Source of the DNA: SHVO01 sp041905795 | GTDB taxonomy: Bacteria; Pseudomonadota; Alphaproteobacteria; Rhodospirillales; Rhodospirillaceae | Assembly: GCA_041905795.1 (NCBI GenBank) | Contig: JAYRKL010000008.1 | Coordinates: 1 to 64,000 of the forward strand | Direction of reading: 5' to 3' | Length of the DNA: 64,000 nucleotides | Shown here: one piece after another, positions 50,023-63,157 of the stretch | Numbering within the stretch: the stretch's first letter is position 1 | Layout of the letters: the number at the start of each line of letters is the position of its first letter | Made by a program: the position numbers and the translations under genes | Notes under the pieces: model-generated | What the model saw: the letters and a program-made list of their open reading frames with translations, nothing else | The model's database searches: none | Told to the model about the DNA's origin: nothing

Positions 50023-51327
50023 ATGGATAACGATTCTTCGCGCCGTCCCGCGCCGCCCCGGCCTCCGGAACCGTCCCTGTTTTCAAGGGGCGGCTTCGCA
50101 AGGCGGGGACGCCTGCCGTCCTGGGCGTTGGGCGGGATCCTCAGCCTGATCGTGCTGGCCGCCTGGGCGATTTTCCTGCAATTCGCGCCTGCTCCGGAAA
50201 GCATGACGCCGGATAGCCTGCCGCCTGCGCCGGAAGCAGCCGTGCCGCCCGCGCCGGAAACCCAGGCGGCGGCGCCAGGCCACGATCTGCGCCTCCTGGT
50301 GTGGCGCAACGTTGTCCCCGCCGAGATCATCGCCGGCTTCGAGGCCGAGAGCGGCCTCAAGGTCGCCGTCACTCCCATCGACACCATCGACCAAGTGGGG
50401 GCGATGGCGGACGGCAATGCCCTGGCGTCGGACGTGATGGTGCTGTCGGGCGCGGGCGTGAAACGTCTGCTGGCGGCGGACCTGCTGGCGCCTTTGCCGC
50501 CGCTGGCGGCGGCGCCTGCGCTCGATCCCGCGATCATCGCCCGGACCGGCGTCTACGATCCCGGCAACGGCCACGCGGCGGTGGTGCAGTGGGGAACCAT
50601 GGGGCTCGCGTTCGACGCCGTCAAAGCCGGCGAGGCGCTGGGCGCCGCGGACATCGACAGTTGGCGCACGCTGTTCGATCCCGACGCCATGGCCAAGCTC
50701 GCGTCCTGCGGCGTGCAGGTGGTCGACTCACCCGCCGCCGCGTTCCCGGTGGCGCTCACGCATCTTGGCCGGCCGGCGGAGTCCGCCAGTGCCGAGGACA
50801 CCGAAGCCGCCTCGCGCGCCTGGGAAGCGGTGCGCGGGTCGATCGGGAAATTCGCCACGGCGGGCATCGTCGACGCGCTGGCCGAGGGCAAGGTGTGTTT
50901 CGCGCTGGCGGCGTCCGGTGACGCCTATCAGGCGCGCCGCAAGGTGCGGGCCGCCGGCGCCGGTCCCGACATCCGCCCCGATATCCGCTATGTTGTGCCG
51001 AAGGAAGGCACCATCGTCTGGTACGCCCTGGTGGCCGTGCCGAAGGCCTCCGCCAATACCGCGGGCGCCGCGAAGTTCGCCGACTACCTGTTGCGTCCGG
51101 ATGTGGCGGCGCGCCTCTCCAACGCGCAAGGCCTCGCCAATGCCATACCGTCGTCGACCAGCGCCGTGAAGGCCGACCTCAAGGACGACGCGATGCTGAT
51201 GCCGCCGCCGGCGGCCTTCGCCGCGTTCACGCCGGAGATGGAACCCACCGCCGCGACCGCGGCGCTGCGCAAGCAGTTCTGGCAGCTGATCAGTACGCCG
51301 CCAGCTCCGGCGCCTGCGACGCCATAG
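50023..51327 (+). CDS. Membrane-anchored extracellular solute-binding-like protein (PotD/PotF fold)
   Basis: 434 aa from ATG 50023 (GAGGA just upstream). A cytoplasmic Pro-rich tail of about 40 residues precedes one transmembrane helix (LPSWALGGILSLIVLAAWAIFLQFA). A Pro-rich linker follows, then a type 2 periplasmic binding fold (LRLLVWRNVVPAEIIAGFEAESGLKV..). It resembles polyamine-binding PotD/PotF proteins, but the usual NW-x-DY ligand motif is replaced by VWRNVV and it is not a cleaved or lipid-anchored protein. No ABC transporter genes adjoin it, so a sensing or adaptor role is possible. Confidence 0.75.
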   Translation: MDNDSSRRPAPPRPPEPSLFSRGGFARRGRLPSWALGGILSLIVLAAWAIFLQFAPAPESMTPDSLPPAPEAAVPPAPETQAAAPGHDLRLLVWRNVVPAEIIAGFEAESGLKVAVTPIDTIDQVGAMADGNALASDVMVLSGAGVKRLLAADLLAPLPPLAAAPALDPAIIARTGVYDPGNGHAAVVQWGTMGLAFDAVKAGEALGAADIDSWRTLFDPDAMAKLASCGVQVVDSPAAAFPVALTHLGRPAESASAEDTEAASRAWEAVRGSIGKFATAGIVDALAEGKVCFALAASGDAYQARRKVRAAGAGPDIRPDIRYVVPKEGTIVWYALVAVPKASANTAGAAKFADYLLRPDVAARLSNAQGLANAIPSSTSAVKADLKDDAMLMPPPAAFAAFTPEMEPTAATAALRKQFWQLISTPPAPAPATP

Positions 51328-51337
51328 CGTCGCAGGC
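51312..51337 (+). terminator. Hairpin spanning the stop codon of the solute-binding-like gene
   Basis: A perfect 11-bp stem GCCTGCGACGC (51312-51322) / GCGTCGCAGGC (51327-51337) with loop CATA. The TAG stop (51325-51327) begins in the loop. Only TTGATTC follows, so termination would be weak, and the hairpin could instead protect the mRNA end. It lies in the convergent gap with the agmatine-deiminase-like gene. Confidence 0.4.
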
Positions 51338-51380
51338 TTGATTCAAGAATGCCGGCCTTCCGCCGGCGGGGCGGCACGCC

Positions 51381-52484
51381 CTAACGGTCGGCGTCGGCGA
51401 GATCGATATATTTCTGGAGAAGGGCGTCCACATCGGGCGGCGGCTGCGACCAGGCCGAGCGCGGCAGGATCGACGCGCGGTCCCGTTCCAGCAGCCGCGC
51501 CGTGTGCGGCAAGGCGAGGCTGGTGAGCGTGATCCCCGCCCTGGCCAGGTCGAGCGCCGGCACCAGGCGTACGTCGTGCGAAGGGAACAGTTCGGCGAGG
51601 ATGGCGCGGGCGCGTTCGTCGCCGGCCTCGCCATAAGCCGGCGCCAGCACGGCGCCGTTGATCGCAAGAAATCCGGTGTAGGAGGCGGGGGCGGCGGTCT
51701 CGGCCGCGGGCGCCGGCAGGGTGACGATCTTGAGCTGCTTGCCCTGGGCGTCGCGCGCACGCCTCAGGTCTTGCGCGACGGCCGCCAGTACCGGCGCGTA
51801 AGGATGGTCTTCCGGCGCTTCGCTCACCAGCACCGCGCCGGGCGCGGCAAAAGCGGCCAGCGCGCGGGCGTCGGTCGCCAGGCTGTCGCGCGGATGGCAG
51901 TGTTCCAGCCAGATCACGCGCGAAACGCCCAACCATTGTTGCAGAATGGCGAAGGCTTCCAGGCGCGGCAGGCCGGGATTGCGCGCCGGATCGAACACCG
52001 CGGGCGCCAGCGCGAGCAGGGTATCGAGGCCGTCGCCGATAAAGGCGCTGCCTTCCAGGGTGAGCGGCGCGCGGAAGCGGCGCACTTCGGTGAAGCCAAG
52101 AAGCGCATGGGCGAAGCCTTCATCGGCCGGAACCGTGCCGCGGCGTCCGCCCCAGCCGTTGAACCGCCAGTCCACCGCCGCGGCACCGCCCTTGCCGTCC
52201 ACCAGGAAGGTCGGGCCGATGTCGCGCAGGCGGACGGACGTGTGATCGAGGATCTCGACCGCGGCCACGTCGCCGAGCGCGGCGCGCGCGTCGTGTTCCT
52301 GGCCGGGCGCGGCGATCACCGAAACCGGCGCCGCGTCGGCGAGGACGCGCGCCACCGGCACGAAAGCCGCGCGCGCGGCCGGATCGCGCGGCCAGGACAA
52401 CCAGAGCCGGCTCAGGCGCGCGGTGTCGGCGGGAAGATAGAAGCCGTCCTGATGCGGCGCGCTGATGCCCGGTTTGGAATTCAT
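51381..52484 (-). CDS. Agmatine deiminase/PAD-family protein lacking catalytic residues
   Basis: 367 aa from ATG 52484. The fold is recognisable: LWLSWPRDP, RLRDIGPTFLVDG, WRFNGWGG, LEGSAFIGDG, RNPGLPRLEAFAILQQWLGV and GFLAINGAVLAPAYGEAGDERA. But the nucleophile motif GGGNIHC is replaced by ARAGITLTSLA, the GHxDN segment is SLATDAR, and EGG is EGS. The only cysteine is in LEHCHPRD. It probably does not hydrolyse guanidines and may be a pseudoenzyme. It sits between a solute-binding-like gene and the oxoprolinase gene. Confidence 0.82.
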   Translation of the reverse strand: MNSKPGISAPHQDGFYLPADTARLSRLWLSWPRDPAARAAFVPVARVLADAAPVSVIAAPGQEHDARAALGDVAAVEILDHTSVRLRDIGPTFLVDGKGGAAAVDWRFNGWGGRRGTVPADEGFAHALLGFTEVRRFRAPLTLEGSAFIGDGLDTLLALAPAVFDPARNPGLPRLEAFAILQQWLGVSRVIWLEHCHPRDSLATDARALAAFAAPGAVLVSEAPEDHPYAPVLAAVAQDLRRARDAQGKQLKIVTLPAPAAETAAPASYTGFLAINGAVLAPAYGEAGDERARAILAELFPSHDVRLVPALDLARAGITLTSLALPHTARLLERDRASILPRSAWSQPPPDVDALLQKYIDLADADR

Positions 52485-52499
52485 ATGCAAGGATACGAT

Positions 52500-56078
<3,579 letters not shown>

Positions 56079-56142
56079 GAGTTCTCTTGGCGGCGCGTTG
56101 ATGCTATCGCTTGGCAACCATAACAGAAAACCGCGAGCCGCC

Positions 56143-56676
56143 ATGAACCCGAACACCCATGCGCTGGGCGCCACCGCCGCGGTGGTGGCACTGATGCTGT
56201 TCGCCGCCTACCGGCGCATCCGCCGCGCCATCGGCCGCCAGCCGTTCCAGCCCAGGCGCATGAAAATCCGCATGGCGATCCTGGCGCTGGTCGGTATCGC
56301 TTTCGTGGTGGTGCCGCGCGGCGACGCGCTGGTGCTCCTGGGCGGCGCCGCCGGCGCGGCCGCCGGCGTGGCGCTGGCGGTCTATGCCCTCAGGCATACC
56401 CAGTTCGAGTTCAGCGAATCCGGGACCTTCTATACCGGCCATCCCTATATCGGCCTCGGCATCGCGCTCCTGTTCGTGGGCCGCCTGATCTACCGCTTCG
56501 TGCTCATGAGCCTGTCGCCGGCTTTGCAGGCGGCCGGCCCGCGCGGCGCTTCGCCGTTCGCCGGCATGGTCGGCAATCCCGTCACCACGGGCGTGTTCTT
56601 CGTGGCGGCGGGCTACTACCTCGCCTATTACGCCGGCCTCCTGCGGCGCGGTGCGTCCGGTCCGCCGGCGCAATGA
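56143..56676 (+). CDS. CcdC-like/DUF1453 membrane protein
   Basis: 177 aa from ATG 56143. Four or more hydrophobic segments are visible (HALGATAAVVALMLFAAYR, MAILALVGIAFVVVPRG, ALVLLGGAAGAAAGVALAVYAL, and two later). A loop has RQPFQPRRMKIRM and HTQFEFSESGTFYTGHPYIG, as in the CcdC/DUF1453 family. The function is unknown. It is divergent from the oxoprolinase across 64 bp and ends at a bidirectional terminator. Confidence 0.75.
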   Translation: MNPNTHALGATAAVVALMLFAAYRRIRRAIGRQPFQPRRMKIRMAILALVGIAFVVVPRGDALVLLGGAAGAAAGVALAVYALRHTQFEFSESGTFYTGHPYIGLGIALLFVGRLIYRFVLMSLSPALQAAGPRGASPFAGMVGNPVTTGVFFVAAGYYLAYYAGLLRRGASGPPAQ

Positions 56677-56709
56677 AAAAGCCCGGCGCGTCGCCGCGCC
56701 GGGCTTTGG
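56676..56709. terminator. Bidirectional Rho-independent terminator
   Basis: A perfect 13-bp stem AAAGCCCGGCGCG/CGCGCCGGGCTTT (56678-56690 with 56695-56707), TCGC loop. On the minus strand it is followed by T5, so it is best placed to end the Sel1-repeat transcript; on the plus strand it follows the CcdC-like gene with TTT. Confidence 0.75.
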
Positions 56710-56728
56710 GCCGTCACCGCACGGCGGC

Positions 56729-56834
56729 TTAGAGCATTTTCCGATGAAGTGGATGCCGGTTCATCGCAGAAAATGCGACCAAACCAAAGAATTAGAGCAT
56801 GATCGCGATTCAATATGACTCGATCATGCTCTAA
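56729..56834. repeat. Palindromic mosaic repeat, copy 10
   Basis: Hairpin with GCATTTTCCGATGAA/TTCATC..GAAAATGC around GTGGATGCCGG, linker GACCAAACCAAAGAAT, then hairpin AGAGCATGATCG/CGATCATGCTCT. Read on the minus strand it differs from copy 2 at only a few positions. Its edge TTAGAG contains the TAG stop codon (56831-56833) of the Sel1-repeat gene. Confidence 0.9.
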
Positions 56835-57565
56835 TCGCAGGTCTTGTAGTTGGACGACATGCAGGTGCGGGCCAGGGCGCGCGCCTTGGTGATCTGGTCG
56901 GGCTGCATGGCCTTGGTCAGGCGGTCACGCTCGGCGGTGGCCGCGTCGGCGACCTTGCCCGACGAGGTGGAGGCGGCGACGTTGAACAGCATATGCGCCT
57001 TGATGACGTCCTTGGGCACGCCGTCGCCGCGCTCGTACATGCCGCCGTAGCCGACGAAAGCCTGTGAATAGCCCTTGGCCATCGCCTGTTTGTACCACTT
57101 GGCGGCTTCCTGCGGATTGCGGGCGACGCCGGTGCCGGTGGCGTAGAAGTCGGCGATGTTGGTTTGGGCCTCGGCTTCGCCGTTCTGGGCGGCTTTCAGG
57201 TACCACTTGGAGGCTTCCTTCGGGTCCTTGTCGATGCCGCCCTGGCCGGCGGCGTAGACGTTGCCGAGGTTCAGCTGCGCTTCCGCGAAATTCTGGTCGG
57301 CGGATTTTTTCCACCAGGTCACGGCTTCCTGCATGTCCTGCTTGAGGCCGGAGCCCGACGCATAGAGATAGCCGAGGTTGAACTGCGCCTTGGCGTTGCC
57401 CTGTTCGGCCAGCGGGCGCCACATCTTCTCGGCGGTCTTGAAATCGTTCTTCGCGAAAGCCTTGGCGCCGTCAACGAAGGCGTCGGCGAAAGCCCCGGAC
57501 GGAGCGACGGCCGGCATCAGCGCGGCGAGGATCAGGGCGGAGCGGAGCGTTCTCTGAAACAACAT
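56831..57565 (-). CDS. Exported Sel1-like repeat protein
   Basis: 244 aa from ATG 57565, chosen because AGAGGA lies at proper spacing and a signal peptide begins directly (LFQRTLRSALILAALMPAV..AFA). About four to five Sel1-like repeats follow, for example AEQGNAKAQFNLGYLYASGSGLKQDMQEA and GYSQAFVGYGGMYERGDGVPKD. It probably acts as a periplasmic protein-protein scaffold. The TAG stop is provided by the repeat element that follows. Confidence 0.88.
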   Translation of the reverse strand: MLFQRTLRSALILAALMPAVAPSGAFADAFVDGAKAFAKNDFKTAEKMWRPLAEQGNAKAQFNLGYLYASGSGLKQDMQEAVTWWKKSADQNFAEAQLNLGNVYAAGQGGIDKDPKEASKWYLKAAQNGEAEAQTNIADFYATGTGVARNPQEAAKWYKQAMAKGYSQAFVGYGGMYERGDGVPKDVIKAHMLFNVAASTSSGKVADAATAERDRLTKAMQPDQITKARALARTCMSSNYKTCD

Positions 57566-57874
57566 GAACATTTCCTCTGACGGTTCTGGACACACACTAC
57601 CTGCCGCTTTCGGTCCTCCGCTCCCTGAAAACGGCGCCGGATCATAGGGGCGTCCGGCGGCGATTGCGAGAGCGAGGCGCGGCGTTATCGACGGCGCTGA
57701 TGACACTCTGCGCGGGGCTTATGGCGGTGTTGGGGCGGTGTTCGACACGATTTCGCCCGAGAGTCTGTTACACGGCCTTCCGCCGGCACCAATAAGGGAG
57801 TCCCCGATCCTCGCGCCGCAACCGGCGCGCCGCGGCGACGCGGTTTTGACAGGAAAATGACGCGATTTCTTCCG
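57566..57874. other. 309-bp intergenic region upstream of the Sel1 gene
   Basis: The minus-strand promoter of the Sel1-repeat gene and the 3' end of the DUF3052 gene must lie here. There are several GC-rich complementary stretches around 57805-57845 but no T-run. I see no gene, repeat or clear regulatory motif. Confidence 0.5.
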
Positions 57875-58327
57875 CTAGACGCGCGGCTGGCCGCGGCGCG
57901 TCTTGGTGTCTTTAAGCGGTTTCTCCCGCAGCTCCTTGCGGATCACCAGCTTCAGGCCCGACCAGACGTCATCCACGGCGCAGACTTTGATGTCGACCAG
58001 GCCGGTGGGCAGCGCCACCTTGCGGATCGTGTCCTCGGTCACGCTGGTCGCGACGCCCGAACTTTTCTTCGGCCAGGACACCCAGACAAAACCATCGGGC
58101 GCCAGCACGCCGCGAACAGTGCGGATAGCGGCTTCCAGTTCGGCGACGGTGCGGACGAAGACATGGGCCGCGTCCAGCGGCGCCGCCGGCGTCTTCAGGA
58201 TCTTCAGCGCCAGGCCGCCGCTTTCGATGGTGGCCCGCACATCCTTGGGCATGGCCTGCCACCACACCCGCTGACCGTCCTTGAGCGAGAGTTTCTGGGC
58301 GAGGGGCTTGGCTGAATATCCGGCCAT
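57875..58327 (-). CDS. DUF3052 family protein
   Basis: 150 aa from ATG 58327 (MAGYSAKPLAQKL), the typical start; the frame is open 12 codons further up. Features: GYSAKPLAQKLSLKDGQRVWWQAMP, FVRTVAELEAAIRTVRGVLAPDGFVWVSWPKKSSGVATSVTED, and VDIKVCAVDDVWSGLKLVIRKELR. The WxSWPKK segment is the family signature. The function is not known. It is divergent from the FTR1 fusion gene, sharing a short region that holds a Fur-like operator. Confidence 0.85.
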   Translation of the reverse strand: MAGYSAKPLAQKLSLKDGQRVWWQAMPKDVRATIESGGLALKILKTPAAPLDAAHVFVRTVAELEAAIRTVRGVLAPDGFVWVSWPKKSSGVATSVTEDTIRKVALPTGLVDIKVCAVDDVWSGLKLVIRKELREKPLKDTKTRRGQPRV

Positions 58328-58398
58328 GAGGCTTTCCCGGCTAAAGCGGCAAGGGCGGGGCAAGTTATAACCCCTTGTAACGTCATCGCCCCAAGGTA

Positions 58399-58423
58399 GC
58401 TATTGCGAACTATTCGCAATAGC
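58399..58423. promoter_or_regulatory. Fur-like operator upstream of the FTR1-cytochrome gene
   Basis: A perfect inverted repeat with arms GCTATTGCGAA (58399-58409) and TTCGCAATAGC (58413-58423), separated by CTA. It resembles Fur-family boxes of the TTGCGAAT..TTCGCAA type. It lies 15 bp before the ATG of a predicted iron permease, so iron-dependent repression is likely. Binding is inferred. Confidence 0.6.
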
Positions 58424-58437
58424 AGTACTTGTGCGGG

Positions 58438-60411
58438 ATGATGATCACGTCTTTTCGCCTGACGGCGCACCCCGTGCTGTTTGCCGCGGCCCTCGCGGCG
58501 CTGTGTCTCCTCACGCCGCCGGCGCAGGCGGCCGACGACCCCGCCGCCCAGCCTGCGACCGTGCAAACCGTGCGGCAGACCTGGAAGCTGCTCGATTATC
58601 TCGCAGTGGATTACGGCGGCGCCGTCGCCAACGGCCAGGTGGTCGATGAAGGCGAATTCGCCGAGATGAACGAGTTCGCGGAGACCGCGCGCGTCAGTGT
58701 CACCGGACTGCCGGCGAAGCCGGAACAGGCGGGGCTGGTGAAGCTGGCCGGGGACCTCAAAGTCGCCATCGCCGCGCACCAGCCCATCGCCGATGTGGCC
58801 CGCATCGCCCACGCCCTCGCCGACGGACTGCTGGCGACCTATCCGGTGCCCATGGCGCCTGCGTCGGCGCCCGATGTGGCGCGGGGTGCCGCGGTCTATG
58901 CCGAGAATTGCGCGTCCTGCCACGGCGTCACCGGCATGGGTGACGGTTCGGCCGGCAAGGACCTGGATCCGCCGCCGATCGCCTTCACCGACCACGCGCG
59001 CGCCGCCGAGCGCAGCGTGCACTCGCTCTATGAAGTGGTGAGCCAGGGTGTCACCGACACGCCCATGGTCAGCTTCCAGGATATCCTCTCCGAAGAAGAC
59101 CGCTGGGCGGTGGCGTTCCACGCCGGCGGCTATGCCTATACCGATGCCCAGAGGGCCGCGGGCGAGACGCTGTGGAAGGATGACGCCTCGCTGCATGCGC
59201 GCATCCCCAATCTCGAAGCCCTGACCCGCGCCACCGAAGCGGCGCTGGCGGCTGAGATCGGCGCCGACAAGGCGGCGGCGGTGCTCGCGTATCTTCGCGC
59301 TCATCCCGACGTCATGACCGCCAGCACCGGCGGCGGCCTGTCGCTGACGCGCAGCCAATTGGCGGAGAGCCTGAAGGCCTATCAGGCGGGCGATTCCGCG
59401 CGCGCCGGGTCGCTGGCGCTGTCGGCCTATCTCGACGGCTTCGAGCCGGTCGAGGCGGTGCTGCGGTCGCGCGACTCCGCGCTGCTCGCGCAGATGGAAA
59501 CCGCCATGGCCGAGTTGCGCACGCGCATTTCGGCGCGCGCCGACGCGGCCCAGGTGGCGGCGCAGGTCGATGTGCTCCGCGGACTGCTCGACAAGGTCGA
59601 CGCGGCGCTGGCGCCCGGGGCCGACGACGGCACCGCCACTTTCCTCGGCGCCTTCACCATCCTCTTGCGCGAAGGGGTCGAGGCCCTGCTGGTGGTGGTG
59701 GCGATGCTCAGTTTCCTCACCAAGGTCGAACGCCGCGATGTGCTGCCCTATGTGCACGCCGGCTGGGTCCTGGCGCTGGTCGCCGGCGCCGCCACCTGGG
59801 CGGTGGCGGCCTACGCCATCGACATCAAGGGATCCCAGCGCGAACTGACCGAGGGCATTTCCTCGGCTTTTGCCGCCGTGGTGCTGCTGGCGGTGGGCGT
59901 GTGGATGCACGGCAAGAGCGTGGCCGGGCGCTGGCAGGCCTATATCAAGGAAAAGCTCGCGACCGCGCTGAACCGGGGCTCGGCGTGGTTCCTGTTCGCG
60001 CTGGCCTTCATCACGGTCTACCGCGAAGTGTTCGAAACCATCCTGTTCTACATCGCCCTGTGGACCCGCGGCGACGGCGGCGCCATCGTCGGCGGGCTCG
60101 CGGCCGGGATCGTGGTGCTCGCGGTCATCGCCTTCGTGCTGATGCGCACCAGCCGGCGCTTGCCCATCGGCCAGTTCTTCGCCTGGAGTTCGCTGCTGAT
60201 CGCCGTGCTGGCGGTGGTGCTGGCGGGCAAGGGTGTCGCGGCGCTGCAGGAAGCCGGCGTGCTGCCGGCCATGGCCATCGACGGCCCGCGGCTCGAGGTT
60301 CTGGGGATTTACCCTTCGTCTCTGACGCTCGCGGCGCAAGCTGCGGCGATCGCGCTCGCGCTGGCCGGCTATTGGTGGAACACCCGGGATACGCGCACGG
60401 CCGCCGCCTAA
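58438..60411 (+). CDS. FTR1-family iron permease with N-terminal cytochrome c domain
   Basis: 657 aa from ATG 58438. A signal peptide (LFAAALAALCLLTPPAQA) precedes a helical domain. A cytochrome c-like haem site CASCH lies near residue 160, with a possible Met ligand in GVTDTPMVSF. Further helices follow, then about seven transmembrane segments with the FTR1 iron motifs REGVEALLVVV and YREVFETILF. It combines periplasmic redox handling with Fe uptake in one chain, as in some FTR1 proteins of Proteobacteria. The operator just upstream supports iron control. Confidence 0.88.
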   Translation: MMITSFRLTAHPVLFAAALAALCLLTPPAQAADDPAAQPATVQTVRQTWKLLDYLAVDYGGAVANGQVVDEGEFAEMNEFAETARVSVTGLPAKPEQAGLVKLAGDLKVAIAAHQPIADVARIAHALADGLLATYPVPMAPASAPDVARGAAVYAENCASCHGVTGMGDGSAGKDLDPPPIAFTDHARAAERSVHSLYEVVSQGVTDTPMVSFQDILSEEDRWAVAFHAGGYAYTDAQRAAGETLWKDDASLHARIPNLEALTRATEAALAAEIGADKAAAVLAYLRAHPDVMTASTGGGLSLTRSQLAESLKAYQAGDSARAGSLALSAYLDGFEPVEAVLRSRDSALLAQMETAMAELRTRISARADAAQVAAQVDVLRGLLDKVDAALAPGADDGTATFLGAFTILLREGVEALLVVVAMLSFLTKVERRDVLPYVHAGWVLALVAGAATWAVAAYAIDIKGSQRELTEGISSAFAAVVLLAVGVWMHGKSVAGRWQAYIKEKLATALNRGSAWFLFALAFITVYREVFETILFYIALWTRGDGGAIVGGLAAGIVVLAVIAFVLMRTSRRLPIGQFFAWSSLLIAVLAVVLAGKGVAALQEAGVLPAMAIDGPRLEVLGIYPSSLTLAAQAAAIALALAGYWWNTRDTRTAAA

Positions 60412-61919
60412 AGCTGTTTCTTGGCCTTCAACGCGGTCTCCAACGCCGTCGCCACGGTTTCCAGCACCTGGATGCGGGCATGATGCTTGTCGTCGCCGGG
60501 AATCACATGCCACGGCACGGCTGAGCAGCGGGCGATCATCTCGTCGGCGGCCTTCAGGTAGTCGCCGTACTGTTTGTGGGCATGCCAGTCGTTCCCGGAC
60601 AGCTTCCAGCGCTTATAGGACGTGTGCTCGCGTTCCTCGAGCCTGCGCTCCTGTTCCTTCCTGGTGACGTGCATCCAGAACTTCAGCAGCACCACGCCTG
60701 AGTCCGCCAGTTCCCGTTCGAAGGCGTTGATCTCGCCGTAAGCCCGCTTCCACTCCGGTTTGCGCGCGAACTTGTCCACCCGCTCCACCAGCACGCGGCC
60801 ATACCAGGTGCGGTCGAAGATCGTCACCCGGCCGGCGCCGGGCAGATGGCGCCAGAAGCGCCACAGGTAGTGATGCGCGGCTTCCTCCTCGGTCGGGGCG
60901 GCGATGGGCACCACGTGGAAGTTGAAGGCGTTGAGGCTATAGGTCAGGCGGCGGATGGCGCCGCCCTTGCCGGCGGCGTCCCAGCCCTCGAAGGCGGCGA
61001 CGCAGGGAATCCCGGCGGCGTGGGCGGCCTTCTGGGCCATGTAGACCCGATGCTGCAGGCGCGGAAAGGCGCGGCAATAGGCGGTGTCGGAGAGGCGCGG
61101 CATGCGGAGCCCGGCGAGCGTGCGCTGGGGTTTCTGACGCGGCAGTTCGGGCGGCACGGCGCCGGGGATATCGCCCTTCTTCCCGCCATCCTTCTTCCCA
61201 TGGGCCTTCCACGCCGCCACATGCGTCTCCAGCGCATCTTTCAGGAGATTGAGCACGCTGGCGCGTCGGAAATTGTCGTCGGCGCCTTCGATGACGTGCC
61301 AGGGCGCCGCGTCCGTGTGCGTGGCTTCAAGCGCGGTCGCGGCGGCCTTGATATAGGCCTTGTACGGCGGTTGCGGCGGCAGGGCGGCGTCGCTGGTGCG
61401 GAAGCCGAACAGGCGGTCGACCTTATGGGCGCCGGTGGCCGCGGCGTGGGTCTTCTCATCCACATGCAGCCAGAATTTCAGCAGCAGGGCGCCACTGTCG
61501 GTGAGCGTGCGCTCGAAGCTTTTGATGCGGGCGATCTCGGCAGCGAAGGCCCCGGCGCCTTTGGGCCGGGCGCCGGCCGCGATCGCCGCGCCGTGCCAGG
61601 CGCCGAGGAACAGGCCGATGGTGCCGTTGGCGGGCAAGGCCTTCCAGTAACGCCACAAGGGGGGATGGCCGCGTTCCTCCGGCAGGGGGCCGTCGTAGGC
61701 GTGGCTTTCGATCCAGCGCGGGTCCATCCAGGTGTTGAGCAGGTTCAGGGTGTCGATCACGCCGGCGCCGCGCACCCCCGCCAGCACGATCACCACCGGG
61801 AATTTGGCCAGGGCGCGCGCCTGCTGCTGGGCCGCGATCAGGTCGAGGCGGAGTCGGTCCTTGAGCGCGCGGAACCGGTCGTCGGACATCGCCGCGCCGA
61901 TCTCGGCGGCCTTGAACAT
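60408..61919 (-). CDS. pap: Polyphosphate:AMP phosphotransferase (PPK2 class II, tandem)
   Basis: 503 aa from ATG 61919. Two PPK2-like domains occur in tandem. The N-terminal one has VVIVLAGVRGAGVIDTLNLL in place of a proper Walker A, so it is probably structural. The C-terminal one is intact, with FEGWDAAGKGGAIRRLT near residue 315, DRTWYGRVLVERVD and WKLSGNDWHAHKQY. Tandem PPK2 enzymes phosphorylate AMP with polyphosphate. It converges with the FTR1 gene, overlapping its stop by four bases. Confidence 0.9.
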   Translation of the reverse strand: MFKAAEIGAAMSDDRFRALKDRLRLDLIAAQQQARALAKFPVVIVLAGVRGAGVIDTLNLLNTWMDPRWIESHAYDGPLPEERGHPPLWRYWKALPANGTIGLFLGAWHGAAIAAGARPKGAGAFAAEIARIKSFERTLTDSGALLLKFWLHVDEKTHAAATGAHKVDRLFGFRTSDAALPPQPPYKAYIKAAATALEATHTDAAPWHVIEGADDNFRRASVLNLLKDALETHVAAWKAHGKKDGGKKGDIPGAVPPELPRQKPQRTLAGLRMPRLSDTAYCRAFPRLQHRVYMAQKAAHAAGIPCVAAFEGWDAAGKGGAIRRLTYSLNAFNFHVVPIAAPTEEEAAHHYLWRFWRHLPGAGRVTIFDRTWYGRVLVERVDKFARKPEWKRAYGEINAFERELADSGVVLLKFWMHVTRKEQERRLEEREHTSYKRWKLSGNDWHAHKQYGDYLKAADEMIARCSAVPWHVIPGDDKHHARIQVLETVATALETALKAKKQL

Positions 61920-62129
61920 GTGGTGGTTTTTCACGGGATATGCCCAAAACCAAAGAGCAGCGGTCTGTATGCGGCCCCAGCATAGCGGTTTCGCCCTGCA
62001 CGCGCTTGGAATCCCGGGCGCTTTATTGTATTTCCGGCCCCGTATTTTCACCCCCGCGCGCTCCGTCCCCGGGGCCGCCGCCCGGCCTGACCAGCATGTC
62101 CGGACGCCAGCAGGAAAGAGAAGGTGCAC

Positions 62130-63152
<1,023 letters not shown>

Positions 63153-63157
63153 GCCGC

